Position numbers and translations under genes: made by a program. This document shows, piece by piece, positions 45,011 to 52,349 of a stretch of DNA of 64,000 nt. The notes below the pieces were generated by a model that was not told where the DNA came from, made no database searches, and worked only from the letters and a program-made list of their open reading frames with translations. The stretch's first letter is position 1; each line of letters opens with the position of its first letter. This stretch comes from 21-14-0-10-47-8 sp966211455 (lineage in GTDB: Bacteria; Bdellovibrionota; Bdellovibrionia; Bdellovibrionales; Bdellovibrionaceae), in assembly GCA_966211455.1 (NCBI GenBank), contig CBIHNI010000007.1, positions 124,001-188,000 of the forward strand. Reading direction: 5' to 3'.

Positions 45011-45646
45011 ATGCCAAGAAGACATCCGCCCCACCGGACAGACTGTCCGTATCACCTCACAGCTCGAGTGAATAATCGTGAAAGCTTCGGACTGGACTTA
45101 AGTGAGGTTTGGAAAATATATGAAGAACAATTGTATTTCGTTCATCATGCTTTTGGCCTGCGCACTCATGCGTTCGTGTTGATGAGTAATCACTTTCATC
45201 TTTTGCTTTCGGATCCAGATGGTCAGATGAGCCCAGGGTTACGGTGGCTCATGACAGAAACTGCCCGGCAGATAAATCGAAGAACTAACCATCGGAATCA
45301 TCTGTATGGTGATCGAAACCATCGAAGCTTAATCTCCAGTTATCATTACTATAGAAATGCCTATAAGTATGTTTATCGAAACCCAGTTGAGGTCTCAGCA
45401 TCTTTGCAGGTCGAGACTTATCCTTATTCTACGATTCAAGGGCTGCTGGGATTTCAGAAACTTAATTTTCCTGTGTTTGACAATTTGCTAACTGATGATT
45501 TGGAGGGAGTATTGAGTTGGCTGAATACGCCAGGGACAAGGAAGGATCAGGAAGAGATCAGGCAAGCCTTGAGAAAGACTGAATTTGAATTGCGAGTTGA
45601 TCCTGTAGGCCGAAAGCCATCAAGACTTGAAACCGAACTCTATTAA
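45011..45646 (+). CDS. RAYT: REP-associated tyrosine transposase
   Basis: A 211-residue Y1-type HUH nuclease. The HUH motif lies in MSNHFHLLLSDP, preceded by CPYHLTARVNNRE, and the candidate nucleophile tyrosine is in YYRNAYKYVYRNPV. Such enzymes cut and join single-stranded REP DNA. ATG 45011 follows AGGAGGAAATA; ATG 44990 lies upstream in frame. REP half-elements flank the gene in inverted orientation, and the right one overlaps its stop codon. It is intact, so possibly still active. It splits the flagellin cluster and is read against it. Confidence 0.9.
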   Translation: MPRRHPPHRTDCPYHLTARVNNRESFGLDLSEVWKIYEEQLYFVHHAFGLRTHAFVLMSNHFHLLLSDPDGQMSPGLRWLMTETARQINRRTNHRNHLYGDRNHRSLISSYHYYRNAYKYVYRNPVEVSASLQVETYPYSTIQGLLGFQKLNFPVFDNLLTDDLEGVLSWLNTPGTRKDQEEIRQALRKTEFELRVDPVGRKPSRLETELY

Positions 45647-45675
45647 CGCACTATTGCTACAGAAAAGAGTCAGGC
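45643..45675 (-). repeat. REP element overlapping the RAYT stop codon
   Basis: The 33 bp starting TTAACGCA and ending GAGTCAGGC match the right half of the REPIN at 47280-47312 in 30 of 33 positions; the three differences are adjacent (CTA for GCC). The RAYT TAA stop (45644-45646) is part of the element. Confidence 0.85.
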
Positions 45676-45680
45676 GCCAT

Positions 45681-45710
45681 AAAAAAACCCTGGGAGGGTT
45701 TCTCCCAGGG
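45681..45710 (-). terminator. intrinsic terminator for the flagellin 2 transcript
   Basis: A 9-bp perfect stem CCCTGGGAG/CTCCCAGGG with a five-base loop is followed on the minus strand by seven T. It lies about 220 nt past the flagellin 2 stop and between that gene and the convergent RAYT gene. Confidence 0.85.
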
Positions 45711-45928
45711 CGGGCTTAAAGGGATTTCGCGTCTGTGCTGCGACCGAAGATCCCCCGAAAGCTGGTAATTGCTTAAAACAAAATCCGATCTTAAATCCTC
45801 AAGGCAGGAATCTCTCGATGAGACAGCAAACAGCCGCGGATGTGCGACCGTCATGAGATTCCTCGGTTGAAGATCCGAGCCCAAGGCTTTCGCCTTAAGC
45901 TCGGTCCGCAGTTTTCTTGGATAGTGGA
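45711..45928 (-). ncRNA. structured 3' region of flagellin 2 (possible 3'-UTR-derived RNA)
   Basis: Between the flagellin 2 stop and its terminator lie 218 nt with strong structure. On the minus strand CCGAGCTTAAGGC, a GAAA tetraloop and GCCTTGGGCTCGG (45875-45904) pair over 13 positions including two G-U pairs. Downstream, GGAATCTC pairs with GAGATTCC across a short interval. A minus-strand frame here runs through the terminator and into the REP, so a protein is unlikely. A long structured 3' leader-out or a released small RNA would fit. No known Rfam family was recognised. Confidence 0.35.
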
Positions 45929-46756
45929 TTAGCCGATCAGTTTCAGAGCCATTCCAGGGAACGTATTCGCCTGGGCCAAGACTCCAACCGCCGCCTGCTG
46001 CAGGATCTGAGCAGAAGCGATTTCCGAGGTCTCCTTGGCGATATCCGTATCTCGAATGCGCGAGTTCGCCGAACTCAAGTTTTCATACTGGATGTCCAAG
46101 TTCGAGACAGTCGCATTCAATCGACTTTGGATCGAACCGAAGTTCGCACGCATGGTACCAATTTTATTCAAAGCTTCGTCAATCGTAGCCAAAGAGCTAC
46201 GAGCCGAACCTTTATCTTCAACAGAAATCCCGTCCACTCCCAATTCAGAAGCGCGAGCATCCGTTGAAAGAGTGTACTTGATCACGTTCTCGTCACCAGC
46301 AAAGGCACCGACTTGGAATTCTTGCTCCCCACCGGAACCATCCAGCAACATCTTGTCACCGAATCGAGTCGTTTTCGCGATACGATCGGATTCTTGAATC
46401 AATTGCTGAGCTTCTTCGTTCAAGAAGCCACGCTCTTTTTCACCAATGTTATCGGAAGCAGCTTGGATTCCCAATTCGCGCAAACGAATCAAGATATTGT
46501 TGATCTCATTCAAACCGCCTTCCGAAACTTGGATCGCCGAACCGGCGTTGAAGGCATTGTTACGTGCTTGCGCGATACCTCGGACCTGACCTTTGAGAGA
46601 TTCTGAAATCGCCAGACCTGCGGCATCGTCAGCAGCTTGCACGATTCTGCTTCCGGAAGCCAAAGCTTGAGTGGAATGTTCCATTCGCTTTTGTTGCACT
46701 TGCAATACCCGCTGCGCGGATATCGACGGCATATTCGTCGAAATTCTTAAGCCCAT
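45929..46756 (-). CDS. fliC: flagellin 2
   Basis: A 275-residue D0/D1-only flagellin: MPSISAQRVLQVQQKRMEHS, ALASGSRIVQAADDAAGLAIS, VSEGGLNEINNILIRLRELGIQ, and at the C-terminus NLDIQYENLSSANSRIRDTDIA and NTFPGMALKLIG. Close in length and sequence to flagellin 1. ATG follows AGGAGGAACTAA. The leader of about 225 nt from the FliA promoter at 46988-47014 carries two strong hairpins (46792-46811 and 46849-46878). The transcript ends at 45681-45710. Confidence 0.95.
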   Translation of the reverse strand: MGLRISTNMPSISAQRVLQVQQKRMEHSTQALASGSRIVQAADDAAGLAISESLKGQVRGIAQARNNAFNAGSAIQVSEGGLNEINNILIRLRELGIQAASDNIGEKERGFLNEEAQQLIQESDRIAKTTRFGDKMLLDGSGGEQEFQVGAFAGDENVIKYTLSTDARASELGVDGISVEDKGSARSSLATIDEALNKIGTMRANFGSIQSRLNATVSNLDIQYENLSSANSRIRDTDIAKETSEIASAQILQQAAVGVLAQANTFPGMALKLIG

Positions 46757-46791
46757 TTAGTTCCTCCTACAAACGCACTGTTTGTGACTAC

Positions 46792-46811
46792 CGTTCTTTC
46801 CTTTAAGAACG
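46792..46811 (-). promoter_or_regulatory. leader hairpin of flagellin 2 mRNA
   Basis: CGTTCTT and AAGAACG form a perfect 7-bp stem 36 nt before the flagellin 2 start. It probably influences message stability or ribosome access. Confidence 0.5.
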
Positions 46812-46848
46812 TTTCAAAAACTTTCACGAATTGTTGGAGGGGTTCACT

Positions 46849-46878
46849 TCGCGAGAGAGGTGACTGTCTCTCTCGCGA
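46849..46878 (-). promoter_or_regulatory. GC-rich leader hairpin of flagellin 2 mRNA
   Basis: TCGCGAGAGAG and CTCTCTCGCGA form a perfect 11-bp stem with an 8-nt loop in the flagellin 2 leader. On the plus strand six T follow soon after, but no plus-strand gene precedes it, so a leader structure is preferred over a terminator. It accounts for part of the 561-bp gap 46757-47317, which also holds a FliA promoter, GACC/GGTC dyads, a terminator and the REPIN. Confidence 0.55.
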
Positions 46879-46987
46879 GGGAACTTTTTTGGATCATCAT
46901 TTCCGAGGTCGCGTTCGGTTTGACTGCTGAACGGGGCCTGTACTTTGAGAACCTAATCCAACGTGTTCAATTCATCGCACACATAAC

Positions 46988-47014
46988 TTCTCGGCGAAGG
47001 TCCAGGGAACTTAA
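46988..47014 (-). promoter_or_regulatory. FliA (sigma-28) type promoter of flagellin 2
   Basis: On the minus strand TTAAGTTC, exactly 11 bp, then GCCGAGAA. Compared with TAAAGTTT-N11-GCCGATAA this is a good match, and the spacer CCTGGACCTTC resembles that of the flagellin 1 promoter (TCCCGGACCTC). Confidence 0.7.
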
Positions 47015-47015
47015 G

Positions 47016-47164
47016 GACCAAGGTCTAGGTTGAATTACAACGCAGTGCGTCTTGTGCTGGAAATGATTAAATTAAGCGGTGAATAAAATATTTTAAGAAT
47101 TTTCGGAAAATCTCATTTTGAACTAGACCTTGGTCAGATGCGAGCTGGACCTAGCCCCTGGTCC
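47016..47164. repeat. GACC/GGTC dyads upstream of flagellin 2
   Basis: GACCAAGGTCTAG (47016-47028) and its exact reverse complement CTAGACCTTGGTC (47123-47135) form a 13-bp inverted repeat about 94 bp apart. GGACC-TAGCCCCT-GGTCC at 47147-47164 is a related dyad. All resemble the CTAGACC motifs at 44786-44857. Possible activator sites or a dispersed short repeat. Confidence 0.5.
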
Positions 47165-47191
47165 TGCAAAAGACTTCAACGAAAAGCTCGG

Positions 47192-47233
47192 CCCCAAAAA
47201 CAACAAAACCCCGGGGAATCCCCCGAGGTTTTG
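47192..47233 (-). terminator. intrinsic terminator for the flagellin 3 transcript
   Basis: On the minus strand CAAAACCTCGGGG and CCCCGGGGTTTTG pair with one G-U, followed by TTGTTTTTGGGG. It lies beyond the REPIN, so the REPIN would be transcribed in the flagellin 3 3' UTR. Confidence 0.75.
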
Positions 47234-47250
47234 CAAAGCCCACCCATATC

Positions 47251-47312
47251 GCCTGACTCTTTTCTGTAGCAAGGCTGCGTTAACGCAGCCTTGCTACAGA
47301 AAAGAGTCAGGC
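47251..47312. repeat. REPIN: perfect 62-bp palindrome of two inverted REP arms
   Basis: Two 31-bp arms meet head to head at GCGTTAACGC with no loop and no mismatch. Each arm begins GCCTGACTCTTTTCTGTAGC at its outer end. Half copies flank the RAYT gene at 44936 and 45643, which links this element to that transposase. It starts five bases beyond the flagellin 3 stop codon. Confidence 0.92.
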
Positions 47313-47317
47313 ACACC

Positions 47318-48145
47318 CTAAGCAATCAAACGAATGACGTTGCCTGGGAAGCGGTTCGCTTCATTCAGCACCGAGATTTGATATTGCTGCATAGCCTGAT
47401 TGCGATACATATCGCTCGCGGCTTGCGCGATGTTGGTATCACCGATGCGCGAGCGCGCCGCCGACAGCCCCTCTTCTTGCATACCCGCATGATTGATCGT
47501 CGAACTCAGACGCGAATCGATCGCACCAAAGTTTGCACGCACCATCGCGATTTTCGTCAAGGCCTCGTCCAAATTTTCGATCGAATCGCGCGCATCCGAA
47601 CGATCCGAAACCCCCAGGGAATCCACGCCCAGAGCGCTGGCTCGGGTGTCGGCATCCGCTTTGTAGCGAATGACATTCTCGTCACCCTTGTACGCACCGA
47701 CCTGAAATTCATAATCGCGTGTATCACCTGAAAGCAATTTCTGCGAACCAAACTGAGTCGTCTGCGCAATGCGATCGATCTCTTCTTGCAGCTGCACAAA
47801 TTCGGATTGCAGAAGTTCACGTTCGGTATTGGAAAACGTATCGCTCGCCGATTGCACCGCCAACTCACGCATGCGAATCAAAATATTATTCTGCTCGCTG
47901 AGGCCGCCTTCAGCGACCTGAATAAAGGACTGAGCATTTTCCGCATTCATGCGACCCGCACGAACGCCCGAAATCTGACTTCGTAAATGTTCGGAAATAG
48001 AATGATCCGCCGCGCTTTCGTTCGGATTATCGAAGCGATTGCCGCTGGCAAGCGACTTCATAGTTCCTTCGACCTGTCTTTGAGACAGACCGATCTGGCG
48101 TTGAGCCGCAAGGCTCGCCAGGTTCGTATTGATCCGCAACCCCAT
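47318..48145 (-). CDS. flagellin 3, divergent
   Basis: A 275-residue flagellin-family protein with LASLAAQRQIGLSQRQVEGT, FIQVAEGGLSEQNNILIRM and C-terminal LSAARSRIGDTNIAQAASDM, ANRFPGNVIRLIA. The otherwise nearly invariant ADDAAGLAIS stretch is replaced by ESAADHSISEHLRS, and several D0 contact residues differ, so it may be a minor or specialised subunit such as a hook-proximal filament protein. Upstream, TAAAGTTA resembles a FliA -35 but no good -10 follows at the right distance. The region 48146-48299 has no gene. Confidence 0.88.
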   Translation of the reverse strand: MGLRINTNLASLAAQRQIGLSQRQVEGTMKSLASGNRFDNPNESAADHSISEHLRSQISGVRAGRMNAENAQSFIQVAEGGLSEQNNILIRMRELAVQSASDTFSNTERELLQSEFVQLQEEIDRIAQTTQFGSQKLLSGDTRDYEFQVGAYKGDENVIRYKADADTRASALGVDSLGVSDRSDARDSIENLDEALTKIAMVRANFGAIDSRLSSTINHAGMQEEGLSAARSRIGDTNIAQAASDMYRNQAMQQYQISVLNEANRFPGNVIRLIA

Positions 48146-48299
48146 ATGGCCCCTCTTTCGCTCTCAAATTGAGACGAGACGAAGGTCACCCCACAGACAC
48201 GATTTGTTTTAACTTTAAGCCCCGTTCAGCAGTCACTCTTCTTTTCGACACGCTGCGTTAAAACTTGAGGATCTTTATGGATTTTCCAATCTTAAGACA

Positions 48300-49163
48300 T
48301 CAATCGACTGATTCTGAGACATCATCAAAAGGCCAAGGAGTAATGAAGCTTTCCATCTCGACTACATTGTCTGGAAGGCTCGGATACTCTCTGGCTTTCA
48401 AAACTTTTTCCGCCGTCGGACCTGTCACCCTAAAATAGGCAAAACGCTTTCCTTTATCCGCCAGCTGCAGCTGAAAGAATGGATTCTTTGGGTCATCCCA
48501 AGCCCATGTGCCCGAGAAAAAATCAAAACGATGCGGCCCTTTGATCGCACCGCCGCGATCGCGCACGACAAAAAAACCGGTGTGCTTCTCGCCGTTCGGC
48601 AAGATGAGCCCCGCCACCTTCGGCACATAAATCACTTCGCCCGGTTTATGATGAGTCATATCTGCTGCTACCGTGTAGAAGGGATCCAAACAAGAAGAGC
48701 TCACACCCATTCCGTAAAAACAGTCCGCGCCTTTTTTCATTTCGACAAAAATATACTGACCGCCCACCATGCTTGAATAATTAAAAGAGCGCACAACTTT
48801 TTGTCGATTGATCTGGCAGGAGCCTTCCATGGCGCAGGTTTGGTAAGTCGTCGAGCAAACCTTCATCAGCTCGACACCTTTTCCCCCCATCAAAGTTTGC
48901 CAACGTCCCGTCTTACAACCGTTCAACTCATCTTGAATCATCGGATGATAATAGATCGTCGGGCTCAGTTCACCTCTGTATGCCAGATCTTCCTGATTCA
49001 ATTCGGCCGGAAGTTTTCCCGCTTCTTCGCGAGCTTTTTCCATGAACTCGGCATCGAGATCAATTTCCAACTTATCAGCTGAAGAAACAAATCCGCTTTT
49101 TGCGCAAGAAATCAAAACCAGAGAGCAGACACCAAGCAGTGTCGCCTGCAAAATCCTTTTCAT
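48300..49163 (-). CDS. 3D-domain lipoprotein (MltA-like C-terminal domain)
   Basis: A 287-residue lipoprotein: signal and lipobox LISC, with GGGGGGAAAT before ATG 49163. The C-terminal part VPKVAGLILPNGEKHTGF, then VVRDRGGAIKGPHRFDFFSG, matches the 3D double-psi barrel domain found at the end of MltA-type lytic transglycosylases, with the conserved Asp residues present. The preceding region with six Cys is not recognisable as MltA. It probably acts on or binds peptidoglycan from the outer-membrane side; catalytic activity is likely but unproven. Confidence 0.72.
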   Translation of the reverse strand: MKRILQATLLGVCSLVLISCAKSGFVSSADKLEIDLDAEFMEKAREEAGKLPAELNQEDLAYRGELSPTIYYHPMIQDELNGCKTGRWQTLMGGKGVELMKVCSTTYQTCAMEGSCQINRQKVVRSFNYSSMVGGQYIFVEMKKGADCFYGMGVSSSCLDPFYTVAADMTHHKPGEVIYVPKVAGLILPNGEKHTGFFVVRDRGGAIKGPHRFDFFSGTWAWDDPKNPFFQLQLADKGKRFAYFRVTGPTAEKVLKAREYPSLPDNVVEMESFITPWPFDDVSESVD

Positions 49164-49239
49164 ATTTCCCCCCAACCCCGAGAAATATTTAAGGACAAGA
49201 TTTTCGAAAATGACAGCTAAATATTCGCAAAAGAAAAAA

Positions 49240-49878
49240 TCACGGAGCCGAAATTCGGCCGTTCGCAATTTTCGTCACCTTCTGTGCCAACACTTCCAAA
49301 TCTCTTTCATCATGAGTGATCAGAAGTGCCGGAATTTGCGTCTCCATTAAGATTTGTTTTAGAAATTTTCGCGCTTCCGCCCGCAAGGACTCGTCAAGCG
49401 CCGAGAAAGGTTCATCTAAAAATAACATTCGCGGAAATGACATCAGTGCTCTTGCCAGAGCCACGCGTTGCTTTTCGCCTCCGGAAAGAAGCTCTGCACG
49501 TCGCTGCAAAAAACCTTCAAGCTGCAGAACTTGATTCAATCTTTCAAATCGCTCTTGTGCTTTTGCATTTGCGATCTGTCTCGCCTTCACCGGAAAGAAA
49601 ATATTTTGCTGGGCCGTCATGTGCGGAAACAAATCTAAAGATTGAAAGACGACTCCCAATTTTTTTTCCGGAGTCGGAACTTTCGCCAGATCTTCGACTC
49701 CCCACAACCATTTCATTCCGGGACAAGTCTCAAGCCCCAACAAAATTCGAAACACCGACGTTTTTCCAGAGCCCGATGGCCCCCATAAAGCAGTGACTCC
49801 TTGATCCAGAATTTCCCAACGGGGAATCTGAATCTCAAAGCCATCATATTTTTTGTTCAAATGCTCGACGACAGACAT
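49240..49878 (-). CDS. thiQ: thiamine ABC transporter ATP-binding protein
   Basis: A 212-residue ABC ATPase with Walker A GPSGSGKT, Q-loop VVFQSLDLFPHM, signature LSGGEKQRVALARAL, Walker B MLFLDEPFSALD and switch His LLITHDE. It energises import of thiamine with ThiB and ThiP. ATG 49878 overlaps the thiP 3' end by 35 bp and is preferred to an upstream frame extension to 49917. It is the last gene of the operon that starts with the ferredoxin gene. Confidence 0.85.
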   Translation of the reverse strand: MSVVEHLNKKYDGFEIQIPRWEILDQGVTALWGPSGSGKTSVFRILLGLETCPGMKWLWGVEDLAKVPTPEKKLGVVFQSLDLFPHMTAQQNIFFPVKARQIANAKAQERFERLNQVLQLEGFLQRRAELLSGGEKQRVALARALMSFPRMLFLDEPFSALDESLRAEARKFLKQILMETQIPALLITHDERDLEVLAQKVTKIANGRISAP

Positions 49879-51310
49879 AGGCAATTCCCCAAAAAAAGAA
49901 AAAACAAAAAATTCCAAGCAAAATCAAAAGTCCCATCAATGCCAAAGCCGCCTGCAAACGATAGCTGGACATCAAAGATTCAATTAACAAAGACAGACTG
50001 CTGGCCTGACCCATCAAAATTTTTCCCAATGCAAAATCCCCCATCGCCCAGACACTGGCAATTCCGGCTGCCTGACCTAATGGTTTCAAAACTTGCGGCG
50101 CGATCACATCGGTGAAGATCAACCGGCGCGAAGCGCCCATTGTTTCCGCGACCTGTATCTGATCTTGCAAACCTGATACTTCTTGATCCCAACCCCATCG
50201 ATACAAAGTCGCAAAGATCAAATACGAAAATCCTAAAATCCATTTGATCTGACTGTAAGGCTCATCATTCGGAAAAAAGAAGAGCAAAGAAAATCCAAGC
50301 AAAGCCGTGCTGGGGGAAACCACTCCCGAAATCAATCGATTCAACCCAGGAAAGGGGGCACCCCAAGCTGACAAAAGCAAAAGCCCGGCAATCAGGAAAC
50401 CAACACAAAGACCAAAGAACAAGCTAAACGGAATCACCGACAAAGCTTGCTCCCACAAACCCGGGATACTGAAGACCTGCTGCCAACCCAAAAGCGATTG
50501 CACCAGAAAATAGAAAGCCGGAGCCAAGCAATACAAGGCCAGCAGCAAAGCCCCGCTGCGGCTGCGAAGCAAAGGGATTTCATCCCCACGGCCGAACAAT
50601 TTTTTCTGCGATCGAAATGGCAAAAGAGTCAGCATCAAAATCAAAAGCAGCTGCACGAACGAAAGGCCCAGCGCCTGCCCCCAGTCGCCGGAAATGCGAA
50701 TCTTTTCGTAAATCAAAATTTCAAGCGTCGTGGCCTTACCGCCGCCCGCAATCAACGGGACGGAAAAACTGGCAAAGCAAAGAACGAAAACAAAAATCAG
50801 CACCGAGACCAAATCACGCTTGACCATTCCGGCGACCGAGCGAACCAGAAGCCATCTTGAAGCTCCTTCCACATAAGCCGCTTCGATCAGCGGCTTCATC
50901 TTGCTTTCAATTAAATTTTTCAGCAGCAAAGCGACAAGTCCCACATTCATCAGGATGTGCACCAGCACGACGCCGATCAAACCGGTCGGAAAAGGATCAA
51001 CGAAATTCAAGGTCACCAGCAAAACAAAAAGCGGCGGCAAAAGGCTTGGCAGGATCAGCAACACTTCTAAAAGCTTTCGCAACTTGAAAGACAAAGAAGG
51101 TTGCAATCGGTAAAAGCCCAACGCCAGCCACAGCCCCATCAACAAAGATCCGACGGCACTGAGGCCCGCCTGCCAGAAAGAATTCTTTAAGGCCCACCAC
51201 AGCTCGGGCACATCCAGCGTTTGCAGATTGCCGATTTTTGAAAACAGAAAGACATAGGGAAAAAGCAGAAAGACCAAAAAGAAAAGAAAAAGAGCCAGCC
51301 GCGATCGCAA
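49844..51310 (-). CDS. thiP: thiamine ABC transporter permease (fused dimer)
   Basis: A 488-residue inner-membrane protein with about 12 hydrophobic helices and two EAA-type cytoplasmic loops (EAAYVEGASRWLLVRSV and VAETMGASRRLIFTDV), showing that two permease domains are fused as in ThiP and FbpB. It starts at TTG 51310 directly after the thiB stop (TAG|TTG) with GGGGAGA upstream. The thiamine assignment rests on the adjacent thiB. Confidence 0.83.
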   Translation of the reverse strand: MRSRLALFLFFLVFLLFPYVFLFSKIGNLQTLDVPELWWALKNSFWQAGLSAVGSLLMGLWLALGFYRLQPSLSFKLRKLLEVLLILPSLLPPLFVLLVTLNFVDPFPTGLIGVVLVHILMNVGLVALLLKNLIESKMKPLIEAAYVEGASRWLLVRSVAGMVKRDLVSVLIFVFVLCFASFSVPLIAGGGKATTLEILIYEKIRISGDWGQALGLSFVQLLLILMLTLLPFRSQKKLFGRGDEIPLLRSRSGALLLALYCLAPAFYFLVQSLLGWQQVFSIPGLWEQALSVIPFSLFFGLCVGFLIAGLLLLSAWGAPFPGLNRLISGVVSPSTALLGFSLLFFFPNDEPYSQIKWILGFSYLIFATLYRWGWDQEVSGLQDQIQVAETMGASRRLIFTDVIAPQVLKPLGQAAGIASVWAMGDFALGKILMGQASSLSLLIESLMSSYRLQAALALMGLLILLGIFCFFFFWGIAYVCRRAFEQKI

Positions 51311-52345
51311 CTAGTCTCCCCGGCGAAGGGCCGCCCATTTTTTCTGAATGCGTTCGCGGTCAACCACGGTCGGCAAAACCGAAAGTTCGGTCATCTTGTA
51401 ATTTGGAATCGAAGCAAAGACGCTGCCTTCACGCACGCCTTTGATCACAGGGAACATATAATTCTTTTCCATGATCAGCTTTTGGCCTTCTTTCGAAAGC
51501 AGTAAAGCCAAAAAGCGCTCGCCCAATTCGCAATTCTTGCAGGTTGCCGGAATCCCGGCAAATTCGTACTGCGCCGGATGACCTTCGGACATCTCGAGCG
51601 CCACCACGTCCGTCGATTTATCTTCGATCAAATGATAAATCGGCGACGTGACGTAAGAGTAAACCATCTTCACTTGCGCTTTTTGAAAAAGACCGTAGGC
51701 CGTGGACCAGCTGGGAGCGTAAGAGTGCAGCTGCTGATTGAAGTCTTTCAAAAATTGAAATGCCTTTTCTTCGCCCTTCAGCTGGATCAGCCAAAGCAGA
51801 AACTGCAGACCCGGCGAGCTGGTGCGCGGATCTTCCATGACGATTTGCCCCTTCATTTCAGGCTTCATCAGATCGTTCAAATTTTTTGGCAGCTCTTTGA
51901 AATCGGATTTGCGGATGACGAAACTTAAAAGGCTCCAGTCGTAAGGAACGAGCGGACTGCGTGACAAAATGGCGCGCGCATTGTCTTCAAATTCGTAGTC
52001 ATCCAAATTCACCTTACGCCATTCAAGCCCCTGCTGCGCCAGCTCCAGATCAAACTGATCGAAACCTAAAACCACGTCGGCTCCGCCGGTGCGACCTTCT
52101 GATTTCAGGCGCTGAAGCAAAATCGTCGCGTCCGCGCCGTCTTGAAATTCGACCCGGCATTCGCATGTTTTTTCGAAGGCTTCTTTCAAGCCTGGTCCCG
52201 GGCCCCACTGCGCGATAAAGCTGGAAGAGGCAAAAACCTTTAAAACCGGACGGCCGTCTTGTTCGGGACGCGAATTTTTCTTCAACACGATCGCCGCGAA
52301 CAATCCACCGAAAACCACAATCAAGAAAATTAAAAAATTCTTCAT
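51311..52345 (-). CDS. thiB: thiamine-binding protein of ABC transporter
   Basis: A 344-residue substrate-binding protein. WGPGPGLKEAFEKTCECRVEF, VVLGFD, MEDPRTSSPGLQFLLW, YGLFQKAQVKMVYSYVTSP and EGHPAQYEF correspond closely to conserved stretches of E. coli ThiB (TbpA). It captures thiamine or its phosphates in the periplasm. The N-terminus has one hydrophobic helix without a lipobox, so it is either cleaved by signal peptidase I or membrane-anchored. ATG 52345 lies four bases after the DoxX-like gene. No TPP riboswitch was seen upstream. Confidence 0.85.
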   Translation of the reverse strand: MKNFLIFLIVVFGGLFAAIVLKKNSRPEQDGRPVLKVFASSSFIAQWGPGPGLKEAFEKTCECRVEFQDGADATILLQRLKSEGRTGGADVVLGFDQFDLELAQQGLEWRKVNLDDYEFEDNARAILSRSPLVPYDWSLLSFVIRKSDFKELPKNLNDLMKPEMKGQIVMEDPRTSSPGLQFLLWLIQLKGEEKAFQFLKDFNQQLHSYAPSWSTAYGLFQKAQVKMVYSYVTSPIYHLIEDKSTDVVALEMSEGHPAQYEFAGIPATCKNCELGERFLALLLSKEGQKLIMEKNYMFPVIKGVREGSVFASIPNYKMTELSVLPTVVDRERIQKKWAALRRGD

Positions 52346-52349
52346 GTGT

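Noticed and set aside
45657..45884. Minus-strand frame of about 65-75 codons downstream of flagellin 2, with an ATG after GAGGAATCTC
   Set aside because: It reads through the 13-pair hairpin region, the intrinsic terminator and the REP element, and its composition is not protein-like. Treated as structured 3' UTR.
45711..45928. c-di-GMP (GEMM-type) riboswitch in the flagellin 2 3' region
   Set aside because: The conserved GEMM core sequences are not visible and the position is downstream, not upstream, of a gene.
46757..47317. Possible CRISPR array from the many short repeats around the flagellins
   Set aside because: The repeats are dyads of different lengths at irregular spacing with no common spacer length and no cas genes nearby.
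47130..47321. Plus-strand 63-codon frame before flagellin 3's 3' end
   Set aside because: It crosses the terminator and the whole REPIN palindrome and has no ribosome site.
48146..48299. FliA promoter for flagellin 3
   Set aside because: TAAAGTTA is a good -35-like box, but the sequence 11 bp downstream (GTCTGTGG) does not resemble GCCGATAA, so no promoter feature was called.
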